Made by a program: the position numbers and the translations under genes
The notes under the pieces: generated by a model
Database searches by the model: none
What the model was told of the DNA's origin: nothing
The model's input: only the letters and a program-made list of their open reading frames with translations
Origin: Phormidesmis priestleyi BC1401
GTDB lineage: Bacteria; Cyanobacteriota; Cyanobacteriia; Leptolyngbyales; Leptolyngbyaceae
Assembly: GCF_001650195.1 (NCBI RefSeq)
Contig: NZ_LXYR01000011.1
Location: 1 to 64,000 of the forward strand
Direction: 5' to 3'
Length of the DNA: 64,000 nucleotides
Shown here: positions 53,822 to 63,051 of the stretch, in pieces
Position numbering within the stretch: position 1 is the first letter of the stretch
Layout: each line of letters starts with the position of its first letter

Positions 53822-55546
53822 ATGATCAATCATGACGTAATTATCGTTGGCGGCGGATTGGCAGGATCTCGTGCGGCTCTAGAAATTGTCCGCACAAATC
53901 CCAGTCTTAGCGTCGGCTTAGTCGCAAAAACTCACCCGATTCGATCTCACTCAGTCGCGGCACAGGGCGGAATGGCTGCCACCTTAAAGAATGTCGATGC
54001 CACCGACACTTGGGAAGCTCACGCCTTCGATACGGTCAAGGGGTCAGACTATCTAGCAGACCAAGATGCGGTTGCGATTTTGACTCAAGAAGCCGCCGAT
54101 GTCGTGATCGATTTAGAACACATGGGGGTTTTGTTCTCTCGCCTCCCAGACGGCAGAATCGCTCAACGTGCCTTCGGTGGGCACTCCCACAACCGCACCT
54201 GCTATGCCGCCGACAAAACCGGACACGCCATTTTGCACGAGTTAATCTGCAACTTGATGAAACACGGCGTTAAGGTCTACGAAGAATGGTATGTCACCCG
54301 CTTGATTCTCGAAGACGGGCAGGCAAAAGGCATCGTCATGCGAAACATTCAAGACGGGACTCTGGAAGTCGTCAGAGCAAAAGCCGTGATGTTTGCGACG
54401 GGCGGCTATGGTCGCGTCTATAGTACCACCTCCAATGATTACGCCTCGACGGGTGACGGGTTAGCTATGACCGCAATGGCAGGTTTGCCCCTCGAAGACA
54501 TGGAGTTTGTGCAGTTTCACCCCACCGGGTTGCCCGTCGGAGTCTTGATCTCTGAAGCCGTGCGCGGAGAAGGGGCGTATTTGATCAACAGCGAGGGCGA
54601 TCGCTTCATGGCATCCTACGCCCCGTCTCGCATGGAGCTTGCCCCCCGCGACATCACCTCTCGCGCCATCACCTACGAAGTTCGGGCGGGGCGAGGAGTC
54701 AATCTCGACAGCACGAAAGGCGGCTCGTTTGTCTATCTAGACTTGCGCCACCTGGGGAAAGAAAAGATCATGAGCAAGCTGCCCTTCTGCTGGGAAGAAG
54801 CCCATCGTTTTTTAGGCATTGATGCCGTGACGCAGCCGATGGCAATTCGTCCGACGGTTCACTACTCAATGGGTGGCATCCCGGTCAACACCGACGGACG
54901 GGTGAGAAGCGGCGCAAACGATCTCGTCGAAGGATTCTTTGCAGCCGGAGAAGCGGCGTGTGTGTCGGTGCATGGAGCCAATCGGCTGGGCAGCAATTCT
55001 CTGTTGGAATGCGTCGTCTATGGGCGCAGAACGGGAGCCGCGATCGCCCAATATGTCCAAACCCGAAAACTGCCAGAGGTGAATGGCGATTGCTACATCA
55101 CCGAAACTGAAACCCAAATTCAGGCGCTCCTCGACCAACCGGGACAATATCGCATCGCCGAAATTCGTCAAGCTTATCAAGACTGCATGACCGATCACTG
55201 CGGCGTGTTTAGAACCGAAGCCGTGATGCGAGAAGGACTGGCGAAGCTCAAAGAAATTCAGCAGAAATATACTCAGATTCGCCTCGACGACAAAGGCAAA
55301 CTCTGGAACACGGAAATCACAGAAGCCTTGGAGCTAAGAAGCCTTTTGATCGTGGGCGACATGATTCTTACATCCGCCCTTAATCGACAAGAGAGCCGAG
55401 GCTCTCATTTCCGCGAAGACTTTTCACAAAGGGACGATCAAAACTTCTTGAAGCATACCCTCACCTACTACTCTCCGGCTGGAATCGATCTCGACTATAT
55501 GCCCGTCGTCGTCAATATGTTTGAGCCACAAGAACGAAAATATTAA
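53822..55546 (+). CDS. sdhA: Succinate dehydrogenase/fumarate reductase flavoprotein subunit
   Basis: 574 aa. The FAD-binding motif [16 protein letters not shown] is at residues 6-21. The covalent-flavin histidine lies in [13 protein letters not shown] (His about 42). The substrate and proton-transfer site includes [17 protein letters not shown], and QFHPTG and the later [17 protein letters not shown] bind FAD and dicarboxylate. It oxidises succinate to fumarate at the membrane, feeding the plastoquinone pool in cyanobacteria. The iron-sulfur subunit gene is not adjacent, as is common in this group. Confidence 0.93.
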   Translation: MINHDVIIVGGGLAGSRAALEIVRTNPSLSVGLVAKTHPIRSHSVAAQGGMAATLKNVDATDTWEAHAFDTVKGSDYLADQDAVAILTQEAADVVIDLEHMGVLFSRLPDGRIAQRAFGGHSHNRTCYAADKTGHAILHELICNLMKHGVKVYEEWYVTRLILEDGQAKGIVMRNIQDGTLEVVRAKAVMFATGGYGRVYSTTSNDYASTGDGLAMTAMAGLPLEDMEFVQFHPTGLPVGVLISEAVRGEGAYLINSEGDRFMASYAPSRMELAPRDITSRAITYEVRAGRGVNLDSTKGGSFVYLDLRHLGKEKIMSKLPFCWEEAHRFLGIDAVTQPMAIRPTVHYSMGGIPVNTDGRVRSGANDLVEGFFAAGEAACVSVHGANRLGSNSLLECVVYGRRTGAAIAQYVQTRKLPEVNGDCYITETETQIQALLDQPGQYRIAEIRQAYQDCMTDHCGVFRTEAVMREGLAKLKEIQQKYTQIRLDDKGKLWNTEITEALELRSLLIVGDMILTSALNRQESRGSHFREDFSQRDDQNFLKHTLTYYSPAGIDLDYMPVVVNMFEPQERKY

Positions 55547-55564
55547 TAAAGGCAACCTTCTCTT

Positions 55565-56188
55565 ATGGCTTACAGTGACTTCACTCTCGCCAAAGTTCAG
55601 CAAGACTTTGACTTAACCCTCGAAGAAAGGCAGAATCTTTTTGCTGAAATTGAGAGCGTAGAACCTTCTGATCTGCTCAAACAAATCCTAGAAGATTACA
55701 TTCCATTAGCCACTGCAATCAATACTGAAAAGGCTCGTTCTGAGATGATGATCGCGCCAATTTTACTTGAAGTCAGACGACAGTTAGAAAGCCAAATCAG
55801 CCTGTTTTCAGGAACCGAATTTAATGTCGAACCCGAACAAGGACTCGCTGGTTTTTGCGACTTTATCATCAGTGGCTCAAGAGAACAGTTCTTTATAGCT
55901 GCGCCCGTTGTGCTAATCACAGAAGCAAAGAATGAAAACATCAAAGCGGGTTTAGGACAATGTGTAGCTTCGATGATTGCGGCTCAACGGTTTAACCAAA
56001 AGGCAGGAAATGAAATTTCTGTTATCTATGGTGCGACGACCAGTGGCACCCTTTGGCGGTTTATAACCCTAGAAGGAAAAACGGTTCACATTGACTCGAT
56101 CGAATACTACATCCGAGAGGTCAATCAGATTTTGGGAATTTTGATGGGCGCGATCGCTCCCGTCTTGCTAACGAAACGCACCGCTTGA
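55565..56188 (+). CDS. PD-(D/E)XK nuclease-like hypothetical protein
   Basis: 207 aa. After a helical N-terminus (residues 1-75) a short alpha-beta core carries GFCDFIISG then VVLITEAKNENIKAGLGQC. This D...ExK-plus-Gln pattern is that of restriction-endonuclease-fold proteins. Such small ones are common and mostly uncharacterised in cyanobacteria. It starts 18 bp after sdhA. Its last about 35 codons and downstream bases recur at 57111-57235, beyond the toxin-antitoxin-like pair, as a degenerate partial copy. Confidence 0.6.
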   Translation: MAYSDFTLAKVQQDFDLTLEERQNLFAEIESVEPSDLLKQILEDYIPLATAINTEKARSEMMIAPILLEVRRQLESQISLFSGTEFNVEPEQGLAGFCDFIISGSREQFFIAAPVVLITEAKNENIKAGLGQCVASMIAAQRFNQKAGNEISVIYGATTSGTLWRFITLEGKTVHIDSIEYYIREVNQILGILMGAIAPVLLTKRTA

Positions 56189-56220
56189 GAGAAATTGGCA
56201 AGCCAAAACCTCTTTAGCAA

Positions 56221-56715
56221 CTACATCTCATCAACGATATCTAGAATCTGGTTGTACAAAGCTGAAGATACTCTAAAATCTGACGTGGTGATCAGAGAAT
56301 CCATCAGTGGCTTAACGGCAACAATTAGATTTTTCTGCTTTGCCTCAACTAAGATACCAAGCAATCCAGTAATCCTTACCCCCAAGCGATTAGCCTCTGC
56401 TCTGCCACGACGCTCATCAATCAAAAGCAAATCTGCGTTGAGTTCCAAGGCAAGAGCGATCGCCTCAGATTCGCCAGGGTCTAATCGCACTTCGATCTGA
56501 AGACGCTCAACAGCCGTGCGGTCGAGAACTTGTCTCACTTCAAGCCAAGGAGCAGTTTGAACTTCGAGACTTCCTGGAACCGGAGGATCAATTTCTGCAA
56601 GTTCACGATACACCGCTTCGGGAATAGTGACTTGCTTGTAGAGTTGAGGCAAGAGTTGTAAGTGTTGAATGGCTGCTAGATTTGTGATTGCTGATGTATC
56701 GCTAATGACAATCAC
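56221..56715 (-). CDS. DUF3368/PIN-like putative toxin
   Basis: 164 aa. Acidic residues are placed as in PIN-domain RNases: D6 in VISDTSAITNL, E82/E84 in DPGESEAIALA, and D100 in LLIDERRGRAEA. These would bind the catalytic metal. DUF3368 proteins are usually partnered with UPF0175, and here the upstream gene is exactly that, overlapping by 4 bp. Toxicity is family inference. Confidence 0.8.
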   Translation of the reverse strand: MIVISDTSAITNLAAIQHLQLLPQLYKQVTIPEAVYRELAEIDPPVPGSLEVQTAPWLEVRQVLDRTAVERLQIEVRLDPGESEAIALALELNADLLLIDERRGRAEANRLGVRITGLLGILVEAKQKNLIVAVKPLMDSLITTSDFRVSSALYNQILDIVDEM

Positions 56716-56960
56716 AATCGCCCCAATGCCTGTAAGTTTTTCAAATCTAATTCAAAGTCTTCAACGTCGTAAACATAGAGGGGAATGCTCCGTTGTTTGA
56801 GGAGTTGGCGAAACGCACTAAGGGGCATCTCCGCTAATTTGCTCGCGTAACCCAGCGTCAACCGACCTGTTTGAAAAAGGTGTAATGCAATTTCTTGGCG
56901 AAACTCGCTTGGAGTAAGCTGAGATGCTTGCAGGATCTCGTCTGAAATTGTAATGCTCAT
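56712..56960 (-). CDS. UPF0175-family putative antitoxin
   Basis: 82 aa. It has the UPF0175 pattern ISDEILQASQLTPSEFRQEIALHLFQTGRLTLGYASKLAEMPLSAF, with a helix-turn-helix-like centre. In these pairs the small upstream protein is thought to act as antitoxin and autoregulator of the PIN-like protein. The two genes form one operon on the minus strand, nested between a nuclease-like gene and its truncated duplicate. Confidence 0.8.
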   Translation of the reverse strand: MSITISDEILQASQLTPSEFRQEIALHLFQTGRLTLGYASKLAEMPLSAFRQLLKQRSIPLYVYDVEDFELDLKNLQALGRL

Positions 56961-57110
56961 AGTAGAACGACTTCACCAACTATGTTTTCAAGGTAGCCCA
57001 AAAACCTTCAAGGCTGACGGATAACATTTATTTAGGTACTGATCCATCACGACAAATCAATAGTGCCTAGCTCGAAAAAGATCAAGAACTTTTGAATTTG
57101 GAATTGTTGA

Positions 57111-57224
57111 GGAAAAACGGTTCATATTGACGCGATCGAGTACTACATTCGAGAAGTCAACCAAATTTTGGGAATTTTGATGGGCGCGATCGCTGCCGTC
57201 TTGCTAATGAGACGCGCCAATTAA
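57111..57224 (+). pseudogene. Truncated second copy of the PD-(D/E)XK-like gene
   Basis: The 38-codon open segment GKTVHIDAIEYYIREVNQIL and the following GILMGAIAAVLLMRRAN matches the C-terminus of the 55565-56188 product at nearly every residue, and DNA similarity continues a few bases beyond the stop. Everything upstream is lost, and no start or ribosome binding site is present. Nothing else recognisable lies in the 454-bp gap 56961-57414. Confidence 0.85.
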
Positions 57225-57414
57225 GAGAAATTAGCAAGTACATCTAAATCTTGATGTTGGCGATCGATTTTAACGAACTAACGTTGCCCATCACCCGCCG
57301 CAAATTACCTCTGCATAATAACCAATCAACTTTTGGCGGTCGGTGTGCATGGGCGTTGTTAGGCAATGTGAACTTGTAGCTAGTGATCTTGATGACTAAT
57401 CGCTAGCTGTTCAG

Positions 57415-58077
57415 TTATGGAAAGTTACCTAATACTAGAGTTTGGTTTGGCACAAGATTGAAGCCTTGAGCATAACTTGTTATAGTTGGGAGATTTTGAA
57501 TTTTGAAATCCTGCTCTAAAACCTTTTGTGGTTTTTTCCTACCGCTAATATTGCCGTAAACAGTAATTTTTCTGATGGACAAAGATAAGTCCCAATCTAT
57601 AGGAGCGATAAAAGATAAGTATTTCGTTTGGCTTTCTCCTGGCTTAAGCACAAACGGACGAGGTAAATCTCCCAGACTAGGTTCAGTGAACGGTATCGCA
57701 TACGGTATATCTGTTAGTGGAATATGCTTAAAAAATTCCTCAAGCCCTTCCCCGTCTGAGATAGCATAGAAAGTTGAATCATTCTTGTAACAATAGTCCG
57801 AACCATTGTTGTAAGCTGACTTAGTTATTCTGAGGTATAGAGAGTCAACAACCCCAATTTGAGCGCCAATATTCGCGATTGTTATTGGCAAAATAAGAAA
57901 ATCTTGTTTCTCTACAGCGTAGATATAGATAATAAAACGAGGAGCTATGGTCATAAATTTTGCCCCCCTTAGGCTGTTCCAATAACCAGATATAAATAGA
58001 GAGATTGCGGATATGAGTAATGAAATTAAGTAGAAGAGATCTCGAATTTCTAGTTTTGTGAATGGATTCAAGTCCAT
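57415..58077 (-). CDS. Hypothetical protein with N-terminal membrane helix
   Basis: 220 aa. One hydrophobic segment (residues about 13-33, LFYLISLLISAISLFISGY) is followed by a beta-rich soluble part with Ig-like character (IITIANIGAQIGVVDSLYLRIT-type pattern, LKPGESQTKYLSFIAPID). I do not recognise a named family. Base composition is more AT-rich than its neighbours, as is the rest of this accessory patch, which hints at transfer. Confidence 0.55.
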   Translation of the reverse strand: MDLNPFTKLEIRDLFYLISLLISAISLFISGYWNSLRGAKFMTIAPRFIIYIYAVEKQDFLILPITIANIGAQIGVVDSLYLRITKSAYNNGSDYCYKNDSTFYAISDGEGLEEFFKHIPLTDIPYAIPFTEPSLGDLPRPFVLKPGESQTKYLSFIAPIDWDLSLSIRKITVYGNISGRKKPQKVLEQDFKIQNLPTITSYAQGFNLVPNQTLVLGNFP

Positions 58078-58496
58078 CTGTTGTCCTCAAAGCGGCTAAG
58101 TTTGCTGTTATGAGTATAACTGTTCCTACCGTAGATAAAGAAATTTACAACCTACAGCTATTAATCATCTCATAGACCATCTTCAATCACTATCTTTGCC
58201 AAGGACTTAAGCTGCCTAACTTCTTTTTAGGGAGAAACTTTCTCCATATCATGCCAAAACGGGTAGATAAGCAGATGGTTTCCGCATAACACTCCAAATC
58301 AGGTAGATAGATAGATAGATAGATAGAATCTTTCTGCATAGTATGCTCATGCGGATGGATACGCGGAAAGGTTCCGCCTATTTGCAGAATTCAGTACAGC
58401 TGACAGCGATCGCTCATCCTTTGCCTGCTGCGCTCATTTTTTGACACGATCGTCCCATAAAAATTAAACTCTCGATCGCCTCTCTCCAAAGACAGG
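58078..58496. other. AT-rich spacer upstream of the manganese riboswitch
   Basis: About 420 bp without a convincing gene. It contains the GATA microsatellite at 58304-58326. The end of the stretch should hold the promoter for the downstream exporter; TATAAT at 58497-58502 makes a good -10 box, but no matching -35 element was found at normal spacing. Confidence 0.5.
58304..58326. repeat. GATA tetranucleotide microsatellite
   Basis: Nearly six consecutive TAGA units in intergenic DNA, preceded by a diverged GTAGATAAGCAGA stretch. Rare in this kind of genome and prone to length change. Confidence 0.9.
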
Positions 58497-58512
58497 TATA
58501 ATAACCGTAGTT

Positions 58513-58690
58513 TGAAGGGGAGTAGCTGCTGGTCTCAACACCAGCCCACTTGAATCAACATACTGGTGATGAGCCTGGTTCAAGTGATAAGCAGAGGTCG
58601 GAGATTAAGGATTCAGAGAATCGAGTAGAAAAACTTACTCTTTCTGAGACCCAAAACTTGAACCCCAACTTGTAAGCGAGACCTTCACTG
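58513..58690 (+). ncRNA. yybP-ykoY-type manganese riboswitch
   Basis: The leader carries both conserved ends of the yybP-ykoY aptamer: GGGGAGTAGC (58517-58526) and GCGAGACC (58676-58683). The outer helix TGAAGG (58513-58518) pairs with CCTTCA (58682-58687). Several self-complementary arms lie between them. TATAAT at 58497-58502 would start transcription just before it. The aptamer binds Mn2+ across the two conserved loops. The downstream gene is a Mn/Ca exporter family member, the expected target. A small TCACAT/ATGTGA hairpin follows at about 58693-58708 and may be part of the expression platform. Confidence 0.85.
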
Positions 58691-58785
58691 AGTTCACATC
58701 TGATGTGAGCTTGGTGGAGTCGTTGCACCCTCATCAAGCCCACTCAGAAAATCTCTACACTGTTGATTCTGAGGAGCTTGAGAGC

Positions 58786-59442
58786 GTGTTAACTGCGTTT
58801 ACTGCGGGTCTATTATTGATCACCGTTTCTGAATTGGGCGACAAGACGTTTTTCATTGCAATGTGTTTGGCAATGCGCCATCGTCGCCGCTATGTGTTTA
58901 CCGGAAGCGTGGTCGCACTCGCTGCCATGACCATTCTGTCGGTTTGTTTGGGACGGGTGGTGTCACTGTTGCCCAAAGACCTAACGCATTACGCATCGAT
59001 TTTGCTGTTTGTCGCGTTTGGCATCAAGCTGCTCTACGATGCCCATCAAATGTCACCTGAATGTCGCGATCACACATTAGCAGGCGAAGATGATTGTGTT
59101 GAATGTGCTTCTGAAGCAGAGCGAGACGCGATCGCTGCCGTCACTCAAGCCGAAGCGAACCTCAAACAAAAAACGCCCTTCGCGATTTGTTTAGAAGCCT
59201 TTGTGCTGGTTTTTGCGGGTGAGTGGGGCGATCGGACTCAATTTGCCACGATCGCTCTGGCGGCTGCCAACAATCCTGTCGGGGTGACATTGGGCGCAAT
59301 TGCCGGACATACAATCTGTACCGCGATCGCGGTTGTCGGTGGCAAACTGATCGCCGGACGCATCTCAGAGCGAACCGTCACCCAGTTGGGCGGCATCCTA
59401 TTTCTACTATTTGCCGTAGTCGGATGGTTTGAACGCCCGTAG
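58786..59442 (+). CDS. mnx: GDT1/TMEM165-family manganese exporter (UPF0016, Mnx/PAM71-like)
   Basis: About 218 aa from GTG 58786, which has GAGGAG 9 nt upstream and begins at the usual VLTAFTAGLLLITVSELGDK. Starts back to 58705 would run into the riboswitch platform. The family's two cation motifs are both present: ELGDKT in the first helix and EWGDRT in the fourth (about residue 150 of this start). A hydrophilic loop rich in Cys/Glu/His separates the halves. The cyanobacterial member Mnx moves Mn2+ out of the cytosol. The riboswitch context supports Mn2+ as substrate here. Confidence 0.88.
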   Translation: MLTAFTAGLLLITVSELGDKTFFIAMCLAMRHRRRYVFTGSVVALAAMTILSVCLGRVVSLLPKDLTHYASILLFVAFGIKLLYDAHQMSPECRDHTLAGEDDCVECASEAERDAIAAVTQAEANLKQKTPFAICLEAFVLVFAGEWGDRTQFATIALAAANNPVGVTLGAIAGHTICTAIAVVGGKLIAGRISERTVTQLGGILFLLFAVVGWFERP

Positions 59443-59480
59443 AGACGTTTCGGTGGAACGTCTTCTTCGGTGGAACGTCT
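59443..59480. terminator. Double hairpin between convergent exporter and CNNM-type genes
   Basis: AGACGTT (59443-59449) can pair with either of two AACGTCT copies (59457-59463, 59474-59480), separated by a repeated TCGGTGG. No clean T-run follows, so it would be a weak or bidirectional terminator. Confidence 0.4.
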
Positions 59481-59504
59481 CCCGCAAACCATCGGGTAAC
59501 CCGA

Positions 59505-60956
59505 TCAATCCCCCATCCACGATTCCCCCCCGATCGTCCTCTCCCGATTTACAGCATGATCGGACGATCGAGTCCCGTCCGAGGGTTCAATTCGCCGCAC
59601 TTGAATCTGATGCAATCGCGGACCTTCGGCTGAAATCACCGTTAGCTCACAGTCACCATATTGCAGCGTCTCACCCGGAGCCGGAATTTTTTGCCACTGG
59701 TAAAACAAAAAACCCCCTAATGTCTGATACTCCTCCGCCAGGGGAAAGTCTAGACTCAATTCTTCATTGACTTCCTCTAAATTCATCTGTGCCTGGATCA
59801 GGAAAGTGTTCTCATCCAAAATCTGAATCGAATGTTCTTCATCGCCCTGTGGCTCAGAGCTATCGCCAATAATCTGACTAATAATGTCCTGAATTGTGAC
59901 TAACCCGGCGGTGCCGCCAAACTCATCGACTACGACCACCATATGCGTTCGCGATCGCTGCATCAAGGTCAGCAATTCGCCTAATGGCGTGTATTCAGGA
60001 ACAAATTGAGCCGGGTGAATCCAGGATTTAATGGGACTATCGAGGGTCAATGTCCCCTGCACCAGCGGCTCTGCAAGCTCCTTGAAGTGAATCATGCCGC
60101 AAATATCATCCAGCGAGTCGCCAATCACCGGATAGCGAGAATGCCCCGAATGCGCCACTTCTTCGAGCAAATCTCGAACGGTGGCATCAACCCACAGCGT
60201 CGTCATACTCGGACGCTGGATCATCACTTCGGTCGCCGGAACGTCGCTAAACTCAAAGACATTGCTCAAAATCTCGCGTTCTTCAGCTTCTAGCCCGGTC
60301 GATTCGCTAGAGGTCGAGATAATGAGCTGCAACTCTTCAGGAGTCACTTGGTTATACCAGCCTTGCCCCGTGTATTGAACCCCGATCAGCCGCAGCAGCA
60401 AGCGCGTAGACTGATTGAGAACCCAAATAAATGGGTTAAAAAATCGAGCGATCGCCAAACTAAACGGACCCAAAAATCGCGCAATCTCCTCGGCGTAGCG
60501 CATCGCCACCGATTTAGGACACAACTCTCCCAACACGATTTGCAAATAGACAATCAGCAAAAACGCCAGAGGAACCGACAGCGAGTGCGATAGCGTTTGT
60601 ACGATCGTCGGTGGAAACGGCAGATGAGCAATCCAGCTTGCAACGACGACTGCCATCGTGCTTTCACCAATCCAGCCCAGTGCCAGACTCGACAGCGTAA
60701 TGCCCAACTGAGTCGTAGACAGCAGGCGATCGATGCTGCGCTGCAAATTCTGCACCGTGCGAGCTTGAATGTCACCTGCGTCAACCAGTTGATTGATTCG
60801 CGATCGCCGCACCGAGACGATCGCAAACTCTGTGGTCACAAAAAACGCGTTGATCGTAATCAGCAGCAAAACCGACAAAAACCTCAGCGCCACATCCGTC
60901 CAGCTAAGACTTTGAAGGGCAATCGGCGCTAAACCAACCGCAAAAGGGGCAATCAT
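59505..60956 (-). CDS. CNNM/CorC-HlyC family membrane protein with CBS domains
   Basis: 483 aa. The N-terminal CNNM (DUF21) domain has about four membrane segments, beginning FLSVLLLITINAFFVTTEFAIVSVRRSR. A CBS pair follows (EVMIQRPSMTTLWVDATVRDLL; TLDSPIKSWIHPAQFVPEYTPLGELL), then VVVDEFGGTAGLVTIQDIISQIIGD and a C-terminal CorC/HlyC domain. Members move or sense Mg2+ and related divalent cations. Tail-to-tail placement with the Mn exporter may reflect a metal-homeostasis neighbourhood. Confidence 0.87.
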   Translation of the reverse strand: MIAPFAVGLAPIALQSLSWTDVALRFLSVLLLITINAFFVTTEFAIVSVRRSRINQLVDAGDIQARTVQNLQRSIDRLLSTTQLGITLSSLALGWIGESTMAVVVASWIAHLPFPPTIVQTLSHSLSVPLAFLLIVYLQIVLGELCPKSVAMRYAEEIARFLGPFSLAIARFFNPFIWVLNQSTRLLLRLIGVQYTGQGWYNQVTPEELQLIISTSSESTGLEAEEREILSNVFEFSDVPATEVMIQRPSMTTLWVDATVRDLLEEVAHSGHSRYPVIGDSLDDICGMIHFKELAEPLVQGTLTLDSPIKSWIHPAQFVPEYTPLGELLTLMQRSRTHMVVVVDEFGGTAGLVTIQDIISQIIGDSSEPQGDEEHSIQILDENTFLIQAQMNLEEVNEELSLDFPLAEEYQTLGGFLFYQWQKIPAPGETLQYGDCELTVISAEGPRLHQIQVRRIEPSDGTRSSDHAVNRERTIGGESWMGD

Positions 60957-61028
60957 TTGCGAAGAAAACCAATGAACAATGCACCGTCGTAGATGATCAG
61001 AAACGCGACATTACGTCCCAGTTTGCTC

Positions 61029-61679
61029 TTACTTAACTGGAATGTCAGCCATCCGCAGTTGGAGCTTTTGATCGGGATAATCGGTGAGCTGAATCGAAAT
61101 CTTTTTCGCCTTGTCGAGCAAGGTCGTCGAAAGCGAAACCGTGCCAGCAAATTTTTGATTATTAGGCGGCAACTCGGTCGGCAAGCCGTCAGTGTCTGCA
61201 CTCAGCACCCGTCCCTGCTCGTCGGTGATATTCAAAAAGCTGTAGAGGAACTTCACCGATCGAGTGCCCTCGTTTCGCATTGAGACATCAAAGACCACAG
61301 AGTCTTTCCGCTGCCGCACTCCGCTCACTTCCACGGTTACACCCTTGTCTTGACTAATGATCGGAAACTTAGCCGGAGCCGCTGCTGTCTTTTCTGGCTC
61401 TGGCTGAGACGTGCTCGCAGAAGCCGATTTTGCGTTTCCATCTAAGCGGGCTTTCACCGTCTTAATGATGTCTGCTTCTTGCAATACCACTAGCTCGTCT
61501 GTCGCGCGCGCCGAGCCACTTTTCTTGCTGACCTTATTAGTCGGGCGGGCATCGGGCTGCGTAATTCCCTTCAGGGCTTCTCGTCCGATCGCAAACCCCC
61601 ACGCTCCCGTTACAATGCCTGCGCCAAACATCAAGGTGAGCAAAATAAACGTGAGGGCAACCGTAGAATTAATTCGCAT
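61029..61679 (-). CDS. Membrane-anchored hypothetical protein
   Basis: 216 aa. One N-terminal helix (residues 6-30, VALTFILLTLMFGAGIVTGAWGFAIG) anchors it, followed by a disordered Lys/Ala/Ser-rich linker (about 40-105). A beta-sandwich-like C-terminal domain follows (VTVEVSGVRQRKDSVVFDVSMRNEGTRSV-type strands). The pattern resembles DUF4352-like extracytoplasmic domains, but I am not certain. It lies 72 bp upstream of the CNNM-type gene on the same strand. Confidence 0.6.
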   Translation of the reverse strand: MRINSTVALTFILLTLMFGAGIVTGAWGFAIGREALKGITQPDARPTNKVSKKSGSARATDELVVLQEADIIKTVKARLDGNAKSASASTSQPEPEKTAAAPAKFPIISQDKGVTVEVSGVRQRKDSVVFDVSMRNEGTRSVKFLYSFLNITDEQGRVLSADTDGLPTELPPNNQKFAGTVSLSTTLLDKAKKISIQLTDYPDQKLQLRMADIPVK

Positions 61680-61821
61680 CGATCGTGATCAAGTATTAAG
61701 TGAACGCAGGTGACCTGAATTGTATTCGCTAAACGGGGTTGAGAACACCTCTATTAAAAAAAATATCGCGGCTGACTGACAACCGCGAAACTCAGGCTAA
61801 AATGTTACACAGAACTGACCC

Positions 61822-61894
61822 GCGCCGTTGACCGATTGGGGAGGTAGCGAACTCATAATTCGCCTTCAGGCTGGTTCGATTCCAGCACGGCGCA
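61822..61894 (+). tRNA. tRNA-Met (anticodon CAT)
   Basis: A 73-nt tRNA. The acceptor GCGCCGT pairs with ACGGCGC, and the discriminator is A. Anticodon stem GCGAA/TTCGC encloses loop CTCATAA. T arm GCTGG/CCAGC encloses TTCGATT. The D stem is short (ACC/GGT), which is unusual. A CAT anticodon could also mean the lysidine-modified tRNA-Ile; elongator Met is the default call. CCA is not encoded. Confidence 0.85.
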
Positions 61895-61912
61895 TTGCCC
61901 AACCTCTGAAAT

Positions 61913-62332
61913 CTAGCGCTCAAACACTAGCTCACTGCCGACTAATCGATTGCTGACGCTAGCACTAGGAAGCGTCAAAATTGATGTGTTGTAAGGATTT
62001 GGCAAATCTGGTGTGCGAATAAGTGGGTCATTAGCCGCTTGCTGAATCAACAAATCGCGGTAGATGCGATCGAGGCGATCGCCATCACGAGCAATTCCAT
62101 TCTCTGGAAATCTAGGAATCCCAATCAATGCCTCGATCGGACGTTTGAAATCCTGAAACCCTTCGCTCGACCCAAAGAATGCCCGATCAACCGCATTGGG
62201 AATCGTCTCACGAGGCTTAAACGCTGCAGGTCTTTCTTGAGCAGTCACTGCTGTTGAAACCGTAGACGCAGCCACCAGAGCCATCAAGCTCAACACACTC
62301 TTTAACCTCACGCCCATAGAATTTGTCTCCAC
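61913..62332 (-). CDS. Secreted hypothetical protein
   Basis: 139 aa from ATG 62332, or 134 from ATG 62317. A signal peptide with cleavage near AVTAQE (about residue 32) leads to a short mature protein with no recognised domain. It contains FKPRETIPNAVDRAFFGSSEGF and DRIYRDLLIQQAANDPLIRTPDLPNPYNTSIL. Probably periplasmic. It is followed, tail to tail, by the tRNA-Met gene. Confidence 0.6.
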   Translation of the reverse strand: METNSMGVRLKSVLSLMALVAASTVSTAVTAQERPAAFKPRETIPNAVDRAFFGSSEGFQDFKRPIEALIGIPRFPENGIARDGDRLDRIYRDLLIQQAANDPLIRTPDLPNPYNTSILTLPSASVSNRLVGSELVFER

Positions 62333-62436
62333 TATTCCGCTAAAGTTTAACTTTGGATTGATGGTTAAAACCAGGCTTTTAAACTGGTTTACAACGCTAT
62401 CTTCTTAGTAATTAATAACTCTAGTCTGCCCTACCT

Positions 62437-63051
62437 ATGACAAATCTGTCTCAATCTTCAGCAAATTTCCCGTGGTCGATCGCAGAGTTGCCTGCTCTTC
62501 GTCAAGCCTTGCTGAAGTTGTTTTGTGAAGTCGCCTATAGAGAAGGCGATTTCTTGCTCTCTTCCGGTCAGAAAAGCACCTATTACATCAATAGTAAACA
62601 GGTGACGCTGCACCCCCAAGGCGGTTTAGCCGTGGGACGAATTTTGTTACCCACCATCGCATCTGAAACGGTAGCGGTGGCAGGCTTGACGCTGGGAGCA
62701 GACCCGATCGTCACCGCAGTGAGTGTCGTTGCCGCCTATGAAGGACGATCGCTTGCCGCTTTAATTGTCCGCAAAGAACCCAAAGGACACGGCACTCAGG
62801 CTTATATCGAAGGTCCGACGCTACCAGAGGGCAGTCCAGTTGTGGTGTTAGAAGATGTGGTGACAACAGGACAATCAGCGATGAAAGCAGTTGATCGCTT
62901 GCGAGAAGCAGGGTATCAGGTTGAAGAAGTGATTACGCTGGTCGATCGACAGCAGGGCGGCGCAGAATTTTACGAGAAAGCAGGGTTAAAGTTTCAAGCC
63001 GTTTTCACCATTCAAGACCTGCAAAAATGCTGGCAGGAACTCCACGCTTAA
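62437..63051 (+). CDS. pyrE: Orotate phosphoribosyltransferase
   Basis: 204 aa. The PRPP-binding motif VVVLEDVVTTGQSA (about residues 130-143) is typical of type I phosphoribosyltransferases. FLLSSGQKSTYYINSKQVTLHPQG and LTLGADPIVTAVSVVAAYEGR are OPRTase-specific. VRKEPKGHGTQAYIEG is the catalytic flexible loop. It converts orotate and PRPP to OMP in pyrimidine synthesis. Its stop overlaps the convergent hydrolase gene by 4 bp. Confidence 0.93.
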   Translation: MTNLSQSSANFPWSIAELPALRQALLKLFCEVAYREGDFLLSSGQKSTYYINSKQVTLHPQGGLAVGRILLPTIASETVAVAGLTLGADPIVTAVSVVAAYEGRSLAALIVRKEPKGHGTQAYIEGPTLPEGSPVVVLEDVVTTGQSAMKAVDRLREAGYQVEEVITLVDRQQGGAEFYEKAGLKFQAVFTIQDLQKCWQELHA

